The notes under the pieces were generated by a model, which was not told the origin of the DNA, did no database searches, and worked only from the letters and a program-made list of their open reading frames with translations. A stretch of 64,000 bases of DNA from Bacteroidaceae bacterium (GTDB lineage Bacteria > Bacteroidota > Bacteroidia > Bacteroidales > Bacteroidaceae), in contig JAFZSA010000042.1 of NCBI GenBank assembly GCA_017619585.1, forward strand, positions 62,001 through 126,000, given 5' to 3'. Positions 40,671 through 48,268 of this stretch are shown here, in pieces; position 1 is the stretch's first letter; each line of letters starts with the position of its first letter. Position numbers and translations under genes: made by a program.

Positions 40671-41993
40671 ATGAAAAAGTTTGTCTTAAGTGTTGCGTTT
40701 ATGGCCGCTTCCTTCCTGGCTTTCGCTCAGGAAAATGAGCCAAAGAAAATTGAGTTGACCACTCAAGAGCGTCAACTAGTGGAGAACAGCAACGACTTTG
40801 CCTTCAACCTCTTCCGCAAGGCTCGTGGCGTGAGTAATAGTATAATGTCGCCTTTGAGCATCACCTATGCTTTGGGATTGATGAATAACGGAGCTGCCGG
40901 CCAGACGCAGAAGGAGATTAACGAGGTTCTAGGCTTTGGCGAGGCAGGTGCTGATGCCATCAATGCCTTCTGCCGTAAAATGCTGACAGAGGCTCCCACA
41001 TTGGATAACACTACTGCTGCAGAGATTGCCAATACCGTCTATGTGAACAGTGGTCAGAACTGTATATTGCAACAAGGCTTTATAGATAAGGCCAACCAGT
41101 ATTACGATGCAGAGCCTCAGTCGCTCAATTTCTATGAGAAGCAGGCGGCAATGGGTATCATCAATGGATGGGCCAATGATCGTACACATGGTATGATACC
41201 AATGCTTTTCGATGAAGAAACGTTCAATGTAGATGCTGTTAGCTATCTGCTGAATGCCCTTTACTTCAAGGGTGCATGGACCTATAAGTTCGACAAAGAA
41301 TACACCAAGGAAGAGCCCTTCAATGGTGGTGAGGCTGTGCCTATGATGCAGCAAAGTGGAGTGGAGTATGAAAGCACATGGAACAACCTCTACCAGGCTA
41401 TTCACCTGCCTTATGGCAATGGAGCTTATAAGATGACCATCTTTCTGCCTCAGGAGGGTAAGAGCATTGATGATGTGCTCAGCCAGTTGAATGGAAGCAA
41501 CTGGAACTTCAAGGGATGGAAGAATGAGATAAGTTTAAAGTTGCCACGCATTAAAACCGACACATTCCTTCCTCTTGTTGATATTATGAAGGAGCTGGGT
41601 ATGATAACAGCTTTTACTCCTTGGGCAGAGTTCCCTTACTTCTGTAACAGTGATGTATATATCAGCAATATGTTCCAGAAGGCTGCTATCGAATTGGATG
41701 AGGAAGGTACAGAGGCTGCAGCCGTCACCGTGATCGAAGTTGAAAAGACAGCCATTACTCCTTATTTCTACGCCGACCGCCCGTTCATCTACATTATCAG
41801 CGAGCAGAGCACAGGCACCATCTTCTTCATGGGTCAGTTCACGGGCAGGGAAATGACAAGTGCCATTCAAGCTCCTTCCATTCAGAAGAACTCCAGTAAT
41901 GATGATGCTATCTACGACCTGCTCGGTCGCAGAATAGATTCTTCATTTAAAAAGGGATTCTACATTCATAACGGTCACAAGTTCTTAAAATAA
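40671..41993 (+). CDS. Serpin with T9SS sorting tail
   Basis: A 440-residue exported serine-protease inhibitor. Signal peptide 1-20 (FMAASFLAFAQ). Serpin landmarks: FAFNLFRKA, NSIMSPLSITYALGLMNNGA, INGWANDRTHGMI, LLNALYFKGAW, then the hinge ELDEEGTEAAAVTV and DRPFIYIISEQSTGTIFFMGQF. The hinge is intact with small residues, so it should be inhibitory. Counting from it puts P1 near the Thr of EKTAIT, which suggests elastase-like targets (approximate). A T9SS tail (IYDLLGRRIDSSFKKGFYIHNGH) is appended, so the inhibitor should be exported or anchored at the surface. Start ATG 40671 begins the signal peptide; the open frame upstream to 40599 overlaps the promoter. Confidence 0.92.
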   Translation: MKKFVLSVAFMAASFLAFAQENEPKKIELTTQERQLVENSNDFAFNLFRKARGVSNSIMSPLSITYALGLMNNGAAGQTQKEINEVLGFGEAGADAINAFCRKMLTEAPTLDNTTAAEIANTVYVNSGQNCILQQGFIDKANQYYDAEPQSLNFYEKQAAMGIINGWANDRTHGMIPMLFDEETFNVDAVSYLLNALYFKGAWTYKFDKEYTKEEPFNGGEAVPMMQQSGVEYESTWNNLYQAIHLPYGNGAYKMTIFLPQEGKSIDDVLSQLNGSNWNFKGWKNEISLKLPRIKTDTFLPLVDIMKELGMITAFTPWAEFPYFCNSDVYISNMFQKAAIELDEEGTEAAAVTVIEVEKTAITPYFYADRPFIYIISEQSTGTIFFMGQFTGREMTSAIQAPSIQKNSSNDDAIYDLLGRRIDSSFKKGFYIHNGHKFLK

Positions 41994-42017
41994 CTATAGT
42001 GTCAATTTTCTTCTTGG

Positions 42018-42046
42018 AATTCCCTCTAATGCCTATTAGGGGGAAT
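42018..42046. terminator. Terminator after the serpin gene
   Basis: AATTCCC-CTAAT pairs with ATTAG-GGGAATT, followed by a T run. Confidence 0.8.
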
Positions 42047-42051
42047 TTTTG

Positions 42052-42139
42052 TTACTATTAATGGCCGCAATTTTTTCTATTAGTAGTAACAATTGTTTCT
42101 ATTAGTAGTTCATTTAACGCCGATTACTGTCGCTTCTTT
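42052..42139. repeat. 22-bp-period TTTCTATTAGTAG array
   Basis: Units start at 42052, 42074, 42096 and 42118. The middle two share TTTCTATTAGTAG exactly; the outer two read TTACTATTAATGG and CGCCGATTACTG. Confidence 0.75.
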
Positions 42140-42205
42140 CTTTGTAAATATTTTTCCTAAGACAATATTCAATGCTCAATGTTCAATGCTCAATGGATTT
42201 CTTCC

Positions 42206-42271
42206 TCCCTCACTAGGCAGAAAAATTTCCCTAACTGGGGAGCAAGTTTTTCTTGGTTAAGAAAAAAAGAC
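42206..42271. repeat. 22-bp-period TTCCCT-type array
   Basis: Units at 42206 (TCCCTCACTAGGCAGA), 42228 (TCCCTAACTGGGGAGC) and 42250 (TTCTTGGTTAAGAAAA). Each is a weak palindrome of the design seen at 13494-13581 beside repB, and the first two share CACTAGG/ACTGGG cores with that array. Confidence 0.7.
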
Positions 42272-42345
42272 AGCCTTTTATGGTTCTCTTTGTTTTGTCA
42301 AGAATCTTTCTGGCTCTATCCCCGATGGTTCTCGAAGAAGAGGAG

Positions 42346-42482
42346 AGGTATATGTTTGGTGAACATATACCCAAGATGTACCTAACATATACCCCACTAT
42401 GTACCTTGTCGACTAGAATCTTTCAATATCAGGAAAAGAGGTATATGAGAGGTATATGATAGGTATATGTCAGGTACATGTT
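42346..42482. repeat. Inverted pair of 11-bp GGTATATG arrays
   Basis: Four 11-mers on the minus strand sense (42362-42405; AACATATACCC, AAGATGTACCT, AACATATACCC, CACTATGTACC) and four on the plus strand (42439-42482; AGGTATATGAG, AGGTATATGAT, AGGTATATGTC, AGGTACATGTT). The spacer is 33 bp, exactly three units. One more plus-strand unit lies at 42346-42356. Confidence 0.85.
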
Positions 42483-42683
42483 GCTATAACGTATACCTAC
42501 CTCCGATGCCGATAACCATCGATATTTGGTGCATAATGAGGTACATCCTTGTCAGTTCTACAAAGAAACGTTAAATATCTTCTGCTTTATTGTTTTTCTC
42601 TTCTAATACATAGAGAATAATGTTGGAAAGTAGTACATTTGTCGTAGGAAAGATAAATATAGGATACAGAAACACACAAAATA

Positions 42684-43115
42684 ATGAAAAAGATTTGTGC
42701 TTTAATGATGGTAGGATTATGCTTGTGCTTGAGCTCATGCAGCTGGTTGTGGACTATTAGCATTCGTTTTTACAACGAAACGTCTATGCCTGTCAATGTA
42801 AGTTATATGTATTTTATGGCATCTGATAGTGACAAGAGCACTCATTTGCATGACTTGGATACGGTCTATCATAAAATTGATGCTGGGAAGAAACTGAAAG
42901 TAAAGTTCTTGGGTTATGATACAAAGTCGTTCGTCAAGGATAGCTCCTATTGTGAATTCATTAGATTTGAAACGCCGACAAAATCTGTTTGTTATAGAGA
43001 CTCGGATGAGATTTGCGATTTTTACCGCTCGGCTAAACTTTCGAAATACAATTTTTGGGGTGTGGCACGTGGTAAGATTTTCATTACCGACAGTCTGTTT
43101 AACAGCAAGAAATAA
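42684..43115 (+). CDS. Small lipoprotein, unknown function
   Basis: A 143-residue protein with a lipoprotein signal (lipobox LSSC, Cys near 19). The mature part reads as a small beta-rich domain starting SIRFYNETSMPVNVSYMYF, which resembles the next gene's product in layout (an opening strand, an NxT motif, a D-rich middle, and a late YRxxK/KYNFW helix). I do not recognise a named family. It is followed 12 bp later by the second lipoprotein gene, and the two look like a tandem pair. Codon use is AT-rich. Confidence 0.75.
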   Translation: MKKICALMMVGLCLCLSSCSWLWTISIRFYNETSMPVNVSYMYFMASDSDKSTHLHDLDTVYHKIDAGKKLKVKFLGYDTKSFVKDSSYCEFIRFETPTKSVCYRDSDEICDFYRSAKLSKYNFWGVARGKIFITDSLFNSKK

Positions 43116-43126
43116 ATCCAATCATC

Positions 43127-43636
43127 ATGAATACAAATAAAAGAAACAGATATTTTCTTAGTATAGCGATTTTATTCTTTTACATGTTGGCAACCTCCAC
43201 TTCTTGTCATACGGAGATACCCTTTGTAAATTGCACGAATGACACGCTATTTATTGGTGCATCTCACTACAACAACATAGATAGCATAGATGCTCAGTTA
43301 GTCCCAGATTATTATGATAGTATAAGTCTGGACACCACTAACATCTCTTTGTGGGAGGATAGAATCATAAAAATTGACAGTGCATCATTTAATGTAAATG
43401 CATACAAAGACTGTTTTATATATCCAGATTCTATGTGTACGATTGAATACTGTTATATGAATGATAAATCTAAATCAGATACCACATATTTTTTCCTAAT
43501 CAAATGGAGTGATGCGAAGAGGTACTCATGGGATGAAATCCGTGAGAACAAACTATATCGCAAATGGTTTGCCGTTAGGAACAAAAAAGGTGAATTCGAC
43601 AGGAATATAAGGTACTCTGATTCTGACAATCAGTAA
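43127..43636 (+). CDS. Small lipoprotein, unknown function
   Basis: A 169-residue protein; the lipobox TSTSC puts the lipid Cys near 27. The mature domain opens IPFVNCTNDTLFIGASHYNNID, shown as a landmark, with alternating strands, a CTIEYCYM segment and a charged tail. The layout parallels the preceding lipoprotein, suggesting ancient duplication. No family recognised. It is followed by a 22-bp-period array. Confidence 0.72.
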   Translation: MNTNKRNRYFLSIAILFFYMLATSTSCHTEIPFVNCTNDTLFIGASHYNNIDSIDAQLVPDYYDSISLDTTNISLWEDRIIKIDSASFNVNAYKDCFIYPDSMCTIEYCYMNDKSKSDTTYFFLIKWSDAKRYSWDEIRENKLYRKWFAVRNKKGEFDRNIRYSDSDNQ

Positions 43637-43639
43637 TAC

Positions 43640-43705
43640 GGCATATCACTACTAGAGAAAGGCCGTATCACTCTCAGAGAAACGGCAAATTGCTATGCTA
43701 GGGGC
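43640..43705. repeat. 22-bp-period array, three units
   Basis: Units at 43640 (GGCATATCACTACTAGAGAA), 43662 (GCCGTATCACTCTCAGAGAA) and 43684 (GGCAAATTGCTATGCTAG). AATACGGCATATC here is the exact reverse complement of GATATGCCGTATT beside the 24418 array. Confidence 0.8.
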
Positions 43706-43717
43706 TAATATTTGCAG

Positions 43718-43770
43718 CCTCGGGAGTCTGCACGTGTTATACCCAGGAGCCTACACGTGTAGACTCGAGG
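43718..43770. repeat. Inverted CACGTG-bearing repeat
   Basis: CCTCGGGAGTCTGCACGTG (43718-43736) pairs imperfectly with CACGTGTAGACTCGAGG (43754-43770). CACGTG recurs at a 23-bp step. It could be a hairpin or dimer-binding site in the gap before the next gene. Confidence 0.6.
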
Positions 43771-43884
43771 AGGGGGAATGACTTACTGTTAAATAATTGT
43801 AACGGCACAAAACTTTTGTGACCTCAATGTTTTAGTATTGCTCTTTTTTCATACCTTTGCATAACTATTAAGATTTATTTTATA

Positions 43885-44781
43885 ATGAAGAAACTATTTA
43901 ATGCATTGATGTTTGCACATGTTAGGTCTGGTGTGCTTGCTTGTTTGATAGGCCTGTTATGCCCGCAGAATGTTCTTTCGCAGGGAATAACTAACCTGAT
44001 TATTACTGGTAACGATATTCCAGAATCTGGATTGGCGTCAGCTTACATTTCGCATTCTTTCCGTATTGATGGCGAGGGGATTGGCAACATCACGGATGGC
44101 AAATGGGCATTTGTCCTTCCATCAAGTAATGGCGAGGAGACAGTAGTCAAAAGTGCTGAAGATGGCTTGTCTTTTGATATTGATTCGTTATCCAATCCTG
44201 ATGATTTTACAATTAGCAAGGGGGGCATTATCTGTGGCAGAATCAGGTTTTCTGGTATCTTGGACGGACAATCCGTTGATCTGCAATTGGATGTTACTAT
44301 TGATCTTAAACCGCTAATATCAAATGTGACTTGCGAGACACAAAAGATTGACGGCTATGATTCATACAATGCGTTTTGCTCGGCAGAATACAAAGGAGCT
44401 GATTATGTATATGTAAAACTCGAAGAAGAATATGGAGCAATGGTAAGAACTCAGTTTGTAAGGGAACCTTATTCCGCCCATTTTGCATGCAGAGATATTG
44501 CGTCCCCATATTATGCTTGGATTGACATTGAGGCCGCAAATAAATATGGAAGAACTGTCTACACAATAGAATTGCCACCGTTTGATGATCAGCAGACGGC
44601 TATAGACAATCCCGTGGGTGATGACAATGTCTATTCTGAGATTAAGGTTTATACTGCAGACGGGAAATTTCTGAAGTCCATTTCTGACGTATCAGCAACG
44701 CAATCTCTTTTGCCAGGAATGTATGTATTTGCCTATTGCAAGGGAAATAAGGTTGTACGTACCTCAAAGATTCTAAGATAA
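43885..44781 (+). CDS. Secreted protein with degenerate T9SS-like tail
   Basis: A 298-residue exported protein. The signal region (about 1-33, LLCPQNVLSQ) is followed by a novel N-terminal domain (about 35-150) and an Ig-like or Fn3-like sandwich (about 150-235; YKGADYVYVKLEEEYG ... YYAWIDIEAANKYGRTVYTIELP). The tail (SEIKVYTADGKFLKSI ... LLPGMYVFAYCKGNKVVRT) has the T9SS layout with altered consensus. A TACCTTTG -7 box lies at 43852-43859. The sandwich and tail match the convergent neighbour at 44785-45348. Confidence 0.75.
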   Translation: MKKLFNALMFAHVRSGVLACLIGLLCPQNVLSQGITNLIITGNDIPESGLASAYISHSFRIDGEGIGNITDGKWAFVLPSSNGEETVVKSAEDGLSFDIDSLSNPDDFTISKGGIICGRIRFSGILDGQSVDLQLDVTIDLKPLISNVTCETQKIDGYDSYNAFCSAEYKGADYVYVKLEEEYGAMVRTQFVREPYSAHFACRDIASPYYAWIDIEAANKYGRTVYTIELPPFDDQQTAIDNPVGDDNVYSEIKVYTADGKFLKSISDVSATQSLLPGMYVFAYCKGNKVVRTSKILR

Positions 44782-44784
44782 GCG

Positions 44785-45348
44785 CTATTTCAGCTTAATC
44801 TTCTTGGAACGAATCAGCTGGTTCTTGTTGTTGAAATATTGCAACAACAAGGTGCAAGCGTGAAAGCTTGATAATTCAGAGATGCTTTTGATCCGTTTCA
44901 TGAATCGGCCATCCAGAGAGTAGATGTCTATATGATCTGTCTTTGCTGGACTCTTGTCTATGGAAGTCAATCCGTCTGCATAGTCTTCTGACATAACGGG
45001 AAGCTCTATGGTTAGTGTGTCCTTTCCGTATTCATTTTCTGCAATGACGTCTACCCATGTCATTCTTCCTCTGTTTAGATACTTGAGATAGACGTGTGCT
45101 GGAGATGGTTCATTAATATGAATGATATCATAATAAGGGTTGTATTCCTCTTCCACACCGATGGTGATAGACGTGGCACCCTTGTATGTTACATCAAAGC
45201 TGAAATCATAGTATGTTGCATACTCAGTATCGTGGACTTGCTTGTTGTCTATAGAAATAATCTTCGGAGCACTCCCAGGTGTGTTCTGGGCGCTGATATG
45301 GCAGCATGCAGCCATGACAATAAACAAGGATGCAAATAACTTCTTCAT
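44785..45348 (-). CDS. Secreted paralogue of the convergent neighbour
   Basis: A 187-residue protein with a signal peptide (MKKLFASLFIVMAACCHISAQ, landmark). The sandwich domain (VTYKGATSITIGVEEEYNPYY ... WVDVIAENEYGKDTLTIELP) and tail (HIDIYSLDGRFMKRIKSI) align with residues about 150-298 of the opposing gene, including Y-K-G-A, EEEY, the W-x-D-V/I-x-A-x-N-x-Y-G block and T-IELP. It lacks the N-terminal domain. The two stops are 3 bp apart, so they are tail-to-tail duplicates. Function unknown. Confidence 0.75.
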   Translation of the reverse strand: MKKLFASLFIVMAACCHISAQNTPGSAPKIISIDNKQVHDTEYATYYDFSFDVTYKGATSITIGVEEEYNPYYDIIHINEPSPAHVYLKYLNRGRMTWVDVIAENEYGKDTLTIELPVMSEDYADGLTSIDKSPAKTDHIDIYSLDGRFMKRIKSISELSSFHACTLLLQYFNNKNQLIRSKKIKLK

Positions 45349-45517
45349 ATTGTTTGATATTTTGCTGCAAAATTAGTTGTTATTTCTCGGAAATATTAGG
45401 ATTTGACTAAAAATCTTATTAGGAATAACATAGTTTAACAGACAACTGGTGATGGGGCGGGGGAAGACTGTGTGAAAATAGAAATCGCCCAAAATAAATA
45501 GAAGAAAGGGCGTTAGG

Positions 45518-45549
45518 TTTGGTCGTTATCTGACTTTTTTGTATTTTTG
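45518..45549 (+). promoter_or_regulatory. parC promoter
   Basis: TTTG (45518-45521), 20 nt, TATTTTTG (45542-45549), 23 nt before the ATG. Confidence 0.8.
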
Positions 45550-45572
45550 CAGGCAATAATGCATAAATTCTA

Positions 45573-48248
45573 ATGACAGATAATGTTTCTATGACGGATG
45601 GGATCACCCATCACCTTAACAAAATGTACCAAAGCTGGTTCTTGGATTACGCCTCTTATGTAATCCTGGAACGAGCAGTCCCCCATATCGGCGACGGCTT
45701 CAAACCCGTTCAGCGTCGTATCATGCACTCTATGAAGCGTATGGACGACGGCCGTTACAACAAGGTGGCCAACATCGTTGGTCACACCATGCAGTTCCAT
45801 CCCCACGGAGATGCCAGTATCAAGGATGCCTTGGTACAGTTGGGACAGAAAGACCTGTTGGTTGACTGTCAGGGAAACTGGGGTAACATCATCACAGGCG
45901 ACGATGCTGCTGCTGGTCGTTATATTGAGGCTCGCCTCAGCAAGTTTGCCCTGGATGTTGTCTTCAATCCCAAGACCACAGAGTGGAAGCTTTCTTATGA
46001 CGGTCGTAATAAGGAGCCTATAGCCCTGCCCGTGAAGTTCCCCTTGCTGTTGGCACAGGGAGCTGAAGGTATTGCCGTAGGTCTGAACTGTAAGATTCTG
46101 CCCCACAACCTGAACGAAATCTGTGAGGCAGCCATCCAATACCTGCATGGCGAGGAGTTCCACTTGTACCCCGACTTCCCCACGGGAGGTAGCATAGACG
46201 TGTCCCGTTATAACGACGGACAGCGTGGTGGCGTAGTACGTGTACGTGCCAAGATTGAGAAGCGCGACAATAAGACGCTGGCCATCACAGAGATTCCCTA
46301 TGGCAAGACCACAGGTACGGCCAGCAAGCCCAGCACCTTCATAGAGAGTATCCTGAAGGCCAACGAGAAGGGTAAGATCAAGATCCGTAACGTAGAGGAT
46401 CTGACGGCTGCCAAGGCAGAGATTCTGATTCACCTGACTCCAGGTGCCAGCAGCGACAAGACCATTGATGCCCTGTATGCCTGTACGGATTGCGAGATTA
46501 GTATATCGCCCAACTGCTGCGTCATAGAAGATAAGAAGCCCTGCTTCCTCTCTGTCAGCGATGTGCTGCGCAGCAACGTAGATACTACCCTGAACCTGCT
46601 GAAGAAGGAACGCCTGATCCGCAAGGGCGAGCTGTTAGAGGCTTTGCACTTCGCTACTCTGGAGCAGATATTCATAGAGGAACGCATCTACAAGGACAAG
46701 CAATTCGAGAATGCCAAGACCATGGATGCCGCCTGTGAGTGGATTGACGAGCGCCTGACTCCCTGGTACCCCAAGATGGTTCGTGAGGTGACCAAGGATG
46801 ATATCCTGCGTCTGATGGAAATCAAGATGGCACGCATCCTGAAGTTCAACAAGGACAAGGCAGAGGAGAACATCGCCCGCATCAAGGACGAGATAAAGCA
46901 GATAGACAAGGAACTGGCCAATATGGTGGAGGTTACCTGCGACTGGTTCCGCTTCATACAAGAGAAATACGGTAAGGATCATCCGCGTCTGACGGAGATC
47001 CGTAACTTTGACAATATCAGCGCCGCCAAGGTGGTAGAAGCTAACGAGAAGCTGTACATCAACCGTGAGGAGGGCTTCATAGGTACATCATTGAAGAAGG
47101 ACGAGTTTGTCTGCAACTGCTCGGACATCGATGATGTGATTATCTTCTACAAAGACGGAACCTACAAGGTGGTGCGCATAGCCGAGAAACTGTTCGTTGG
47201 CGAGACGGAGCGCAGCAAGGCCGAGAAGAAGAAGGCAGAGATTATACACCTGGCTATCTTCCGCAAGAGCGACTCACGTACCATCTACAATGTGGTGTAC
47301 AGAGACGGTAAGAACGGCATTTGCTACATCAAGCGCTTTAATGTGACCAGCGTCACCCGCGACCGTGAGTACGACCTGACTCAGGGTAAGCCTGGCAGCC
47401 GTGTGCTCTACTTCACAGCCAACCCCAACGGCGAGGCCGAGGTAATTAAGGTTATCCTGAAACCCAACCCCAAGCTGAAGCGTGTATTCTTCGATAAGGA
47501 CTTCTCTGAACTGGCCATCAAGGGTCGTCAGAGTATGGGTAACATGCTTACCAAGCTGGATGTAAGTCGTATCACCCTGAAGAGTCACGGCCTTAGTACT
47601 CTGGGTGGCCGTAAGGTCTGGTTCGACCCCGATGTGAAGCGTCTGAACTACGACGAGCAGGGCAACTACCTGGGCGAGTTCAACAGCGGTGACCAGATTC
47701 TGGTGATTCTGAAGAGCGGTGACTTCTATCTGACCAACTTTGATGTGAACAACCACTTCGAAGACAATCTGCTGCGCATAGAGAAGTACAATGCCAACAA
47801 GATATGGACGGTGGCTCTCTTCGATAAGGACCAGAGCGGCTTCCTGTATGTGAAGCGTTTCGGCATGGAGGCTACTACACGCCGACAGAACTTTCTGGGC
47901 GAGAACCCTGACAACGAGATGCTCATCCTTACGGATGTGGCCTTCCCCCGTCTGCTGGTTACCATGGGTGGTAACGACAGCTTCCGTGAACCCATTGAGG
48001 TGGATGCAGAGGAGTTTATCTCCGTCAAGAGCTTCAAGGCACGTGGCAAGCGTGTCACCACCAATAATGTGGCTAAGGTGGAGGAACTGGAACCTACCCG
48101 TTTCCCTGAGCCTGAACCAGAACCCACAGAGAGCGAGGCTGAGGCAGAAGCACCGGAAGAGGAGGATGTGGCCGACGACTTCGATGGCAAGAGCCAGCAG
48201 GATGTAGCCGACGAGATGAACGGACAGTTACATTTGTTTGATGATTAA
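45573..48248 (+). CDS. parC: DNA topoisomerase IV subunit A
   Basis: An 891-residue type IIA topoisomerase A subunit that breaks and rejoins DNA to decatenate chromosomes. The winged-helix/tower core begins MYQSWFLDYASYVILERAVP, with PVQRRIMHSM and the active tyrosine region AGRYIEARLSKFA. A beta-pinwheel C-terminal domain (about 540-840) contains GRKVWFDPDVKRL-type blades, and an acidic Glu/Asp tail (PEPEPTESEAEAEAPEEED) ends it. It is clearly longer and more divergent than GyrA, as usual for Bacteroidota ParC. parE is not next to it. Confidence 0.9.
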   Translation: MTDNVSMTDGITHHLNKMYQSWFLDYASYVILERAVPHIGDGFKPVQRRIMHSMKRMDDGRYNKVANIVGHTMQFHPHGDASIKDALVQLGQKDLLVDCQGNWGNIITGDDAAAGRYIEARLSKFALDVVFNPKTTEWKLSYDGRNKEPIALPVKFPLLLAQGAEGIAVGLNCKILPHNLNEICEAAIQYLHGEEFHLYPDFPTGGSIDVSRYNDGQRGGVVRVRAKIEKRDNKTLAITEIPYGKTTGTASKPSTFIESILKANEKGKIKIRNVEDLTAAKAEILIHLTPGASSDKTIDALYACTDCEISISPNCCVIEDKKPCFLSVSDVLRSNVDTTLNLLKKERLIRKGELLEALHFATLEQIFIEERIYKDKQFENAKTMDAACEWIDERLTPWYPKMVREVTKDDILRLMEIKMARILKFNKDKAEENIARIKDEIKQIDKELANMVEVTCDWFRFIQEKYGKDHPRLTEIRNFDNISAAKVVEANEKLYINREEGFIGTSLKKDEFVCNCSDIDDVIIFYKDGTYKVVRIAEKLFVGETERSKAEKKKAEIIHLAIFRKSDSRTIYNVVYRDGKNGICYIKRFNVTSVTRDREYDLTQGKPGSRVLYFTANPNGEAEVIKVILKPNPKLKRVFFDKDFSELAIKGRQSMGNMLTKLDVSRITLKSHGLSTLGGRKVWFDPDVKRLNYDEQGNYLGEFNSGDQILVILKSGDFYLTNFDVNNHFEDNLLRIEKYNANKIWTVALFDKDQSGFLYVKRFGMEATTRRQNFLGENPDNEMLILTDVAFPRLLVTMGGNDSFREPIEVDAEEFISVKSFKARGKRVTTNNVAKVEELEPTRFPEPEPEPTESEAEAEAPEEEDVADDFDGKSQQDVADEMNGQLHLFDD

Positions 48249-48268
48249 TTCAACTTTCAGAAGTTGAT

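Larger units (their letters stand above)
41994..42683. other. 690-bp repeat-dense intergenic region
   Basis: No credible gene. In order: a terminator (42018-42046), a four-unit 22-bp array (42052-42139), a CAATGCT heptamer array (42170-42190), a TTCCCT-type 22-bp array (42206-42271), and an inverted pair of 11-bp GGTATATG arrays (42346-42482). A TACATTTG -7 box at 42634-42641 probably serves the lipoprotein gene. Two short open frames (42179-42385, 42253-42459) only run through the repeats. Confidence 0.8.

Noticed and set aside
42179..42459. Two short open frames after the serpin gene
   Set aside because: They cross tandem arrays and have no start signals or recognisable features.
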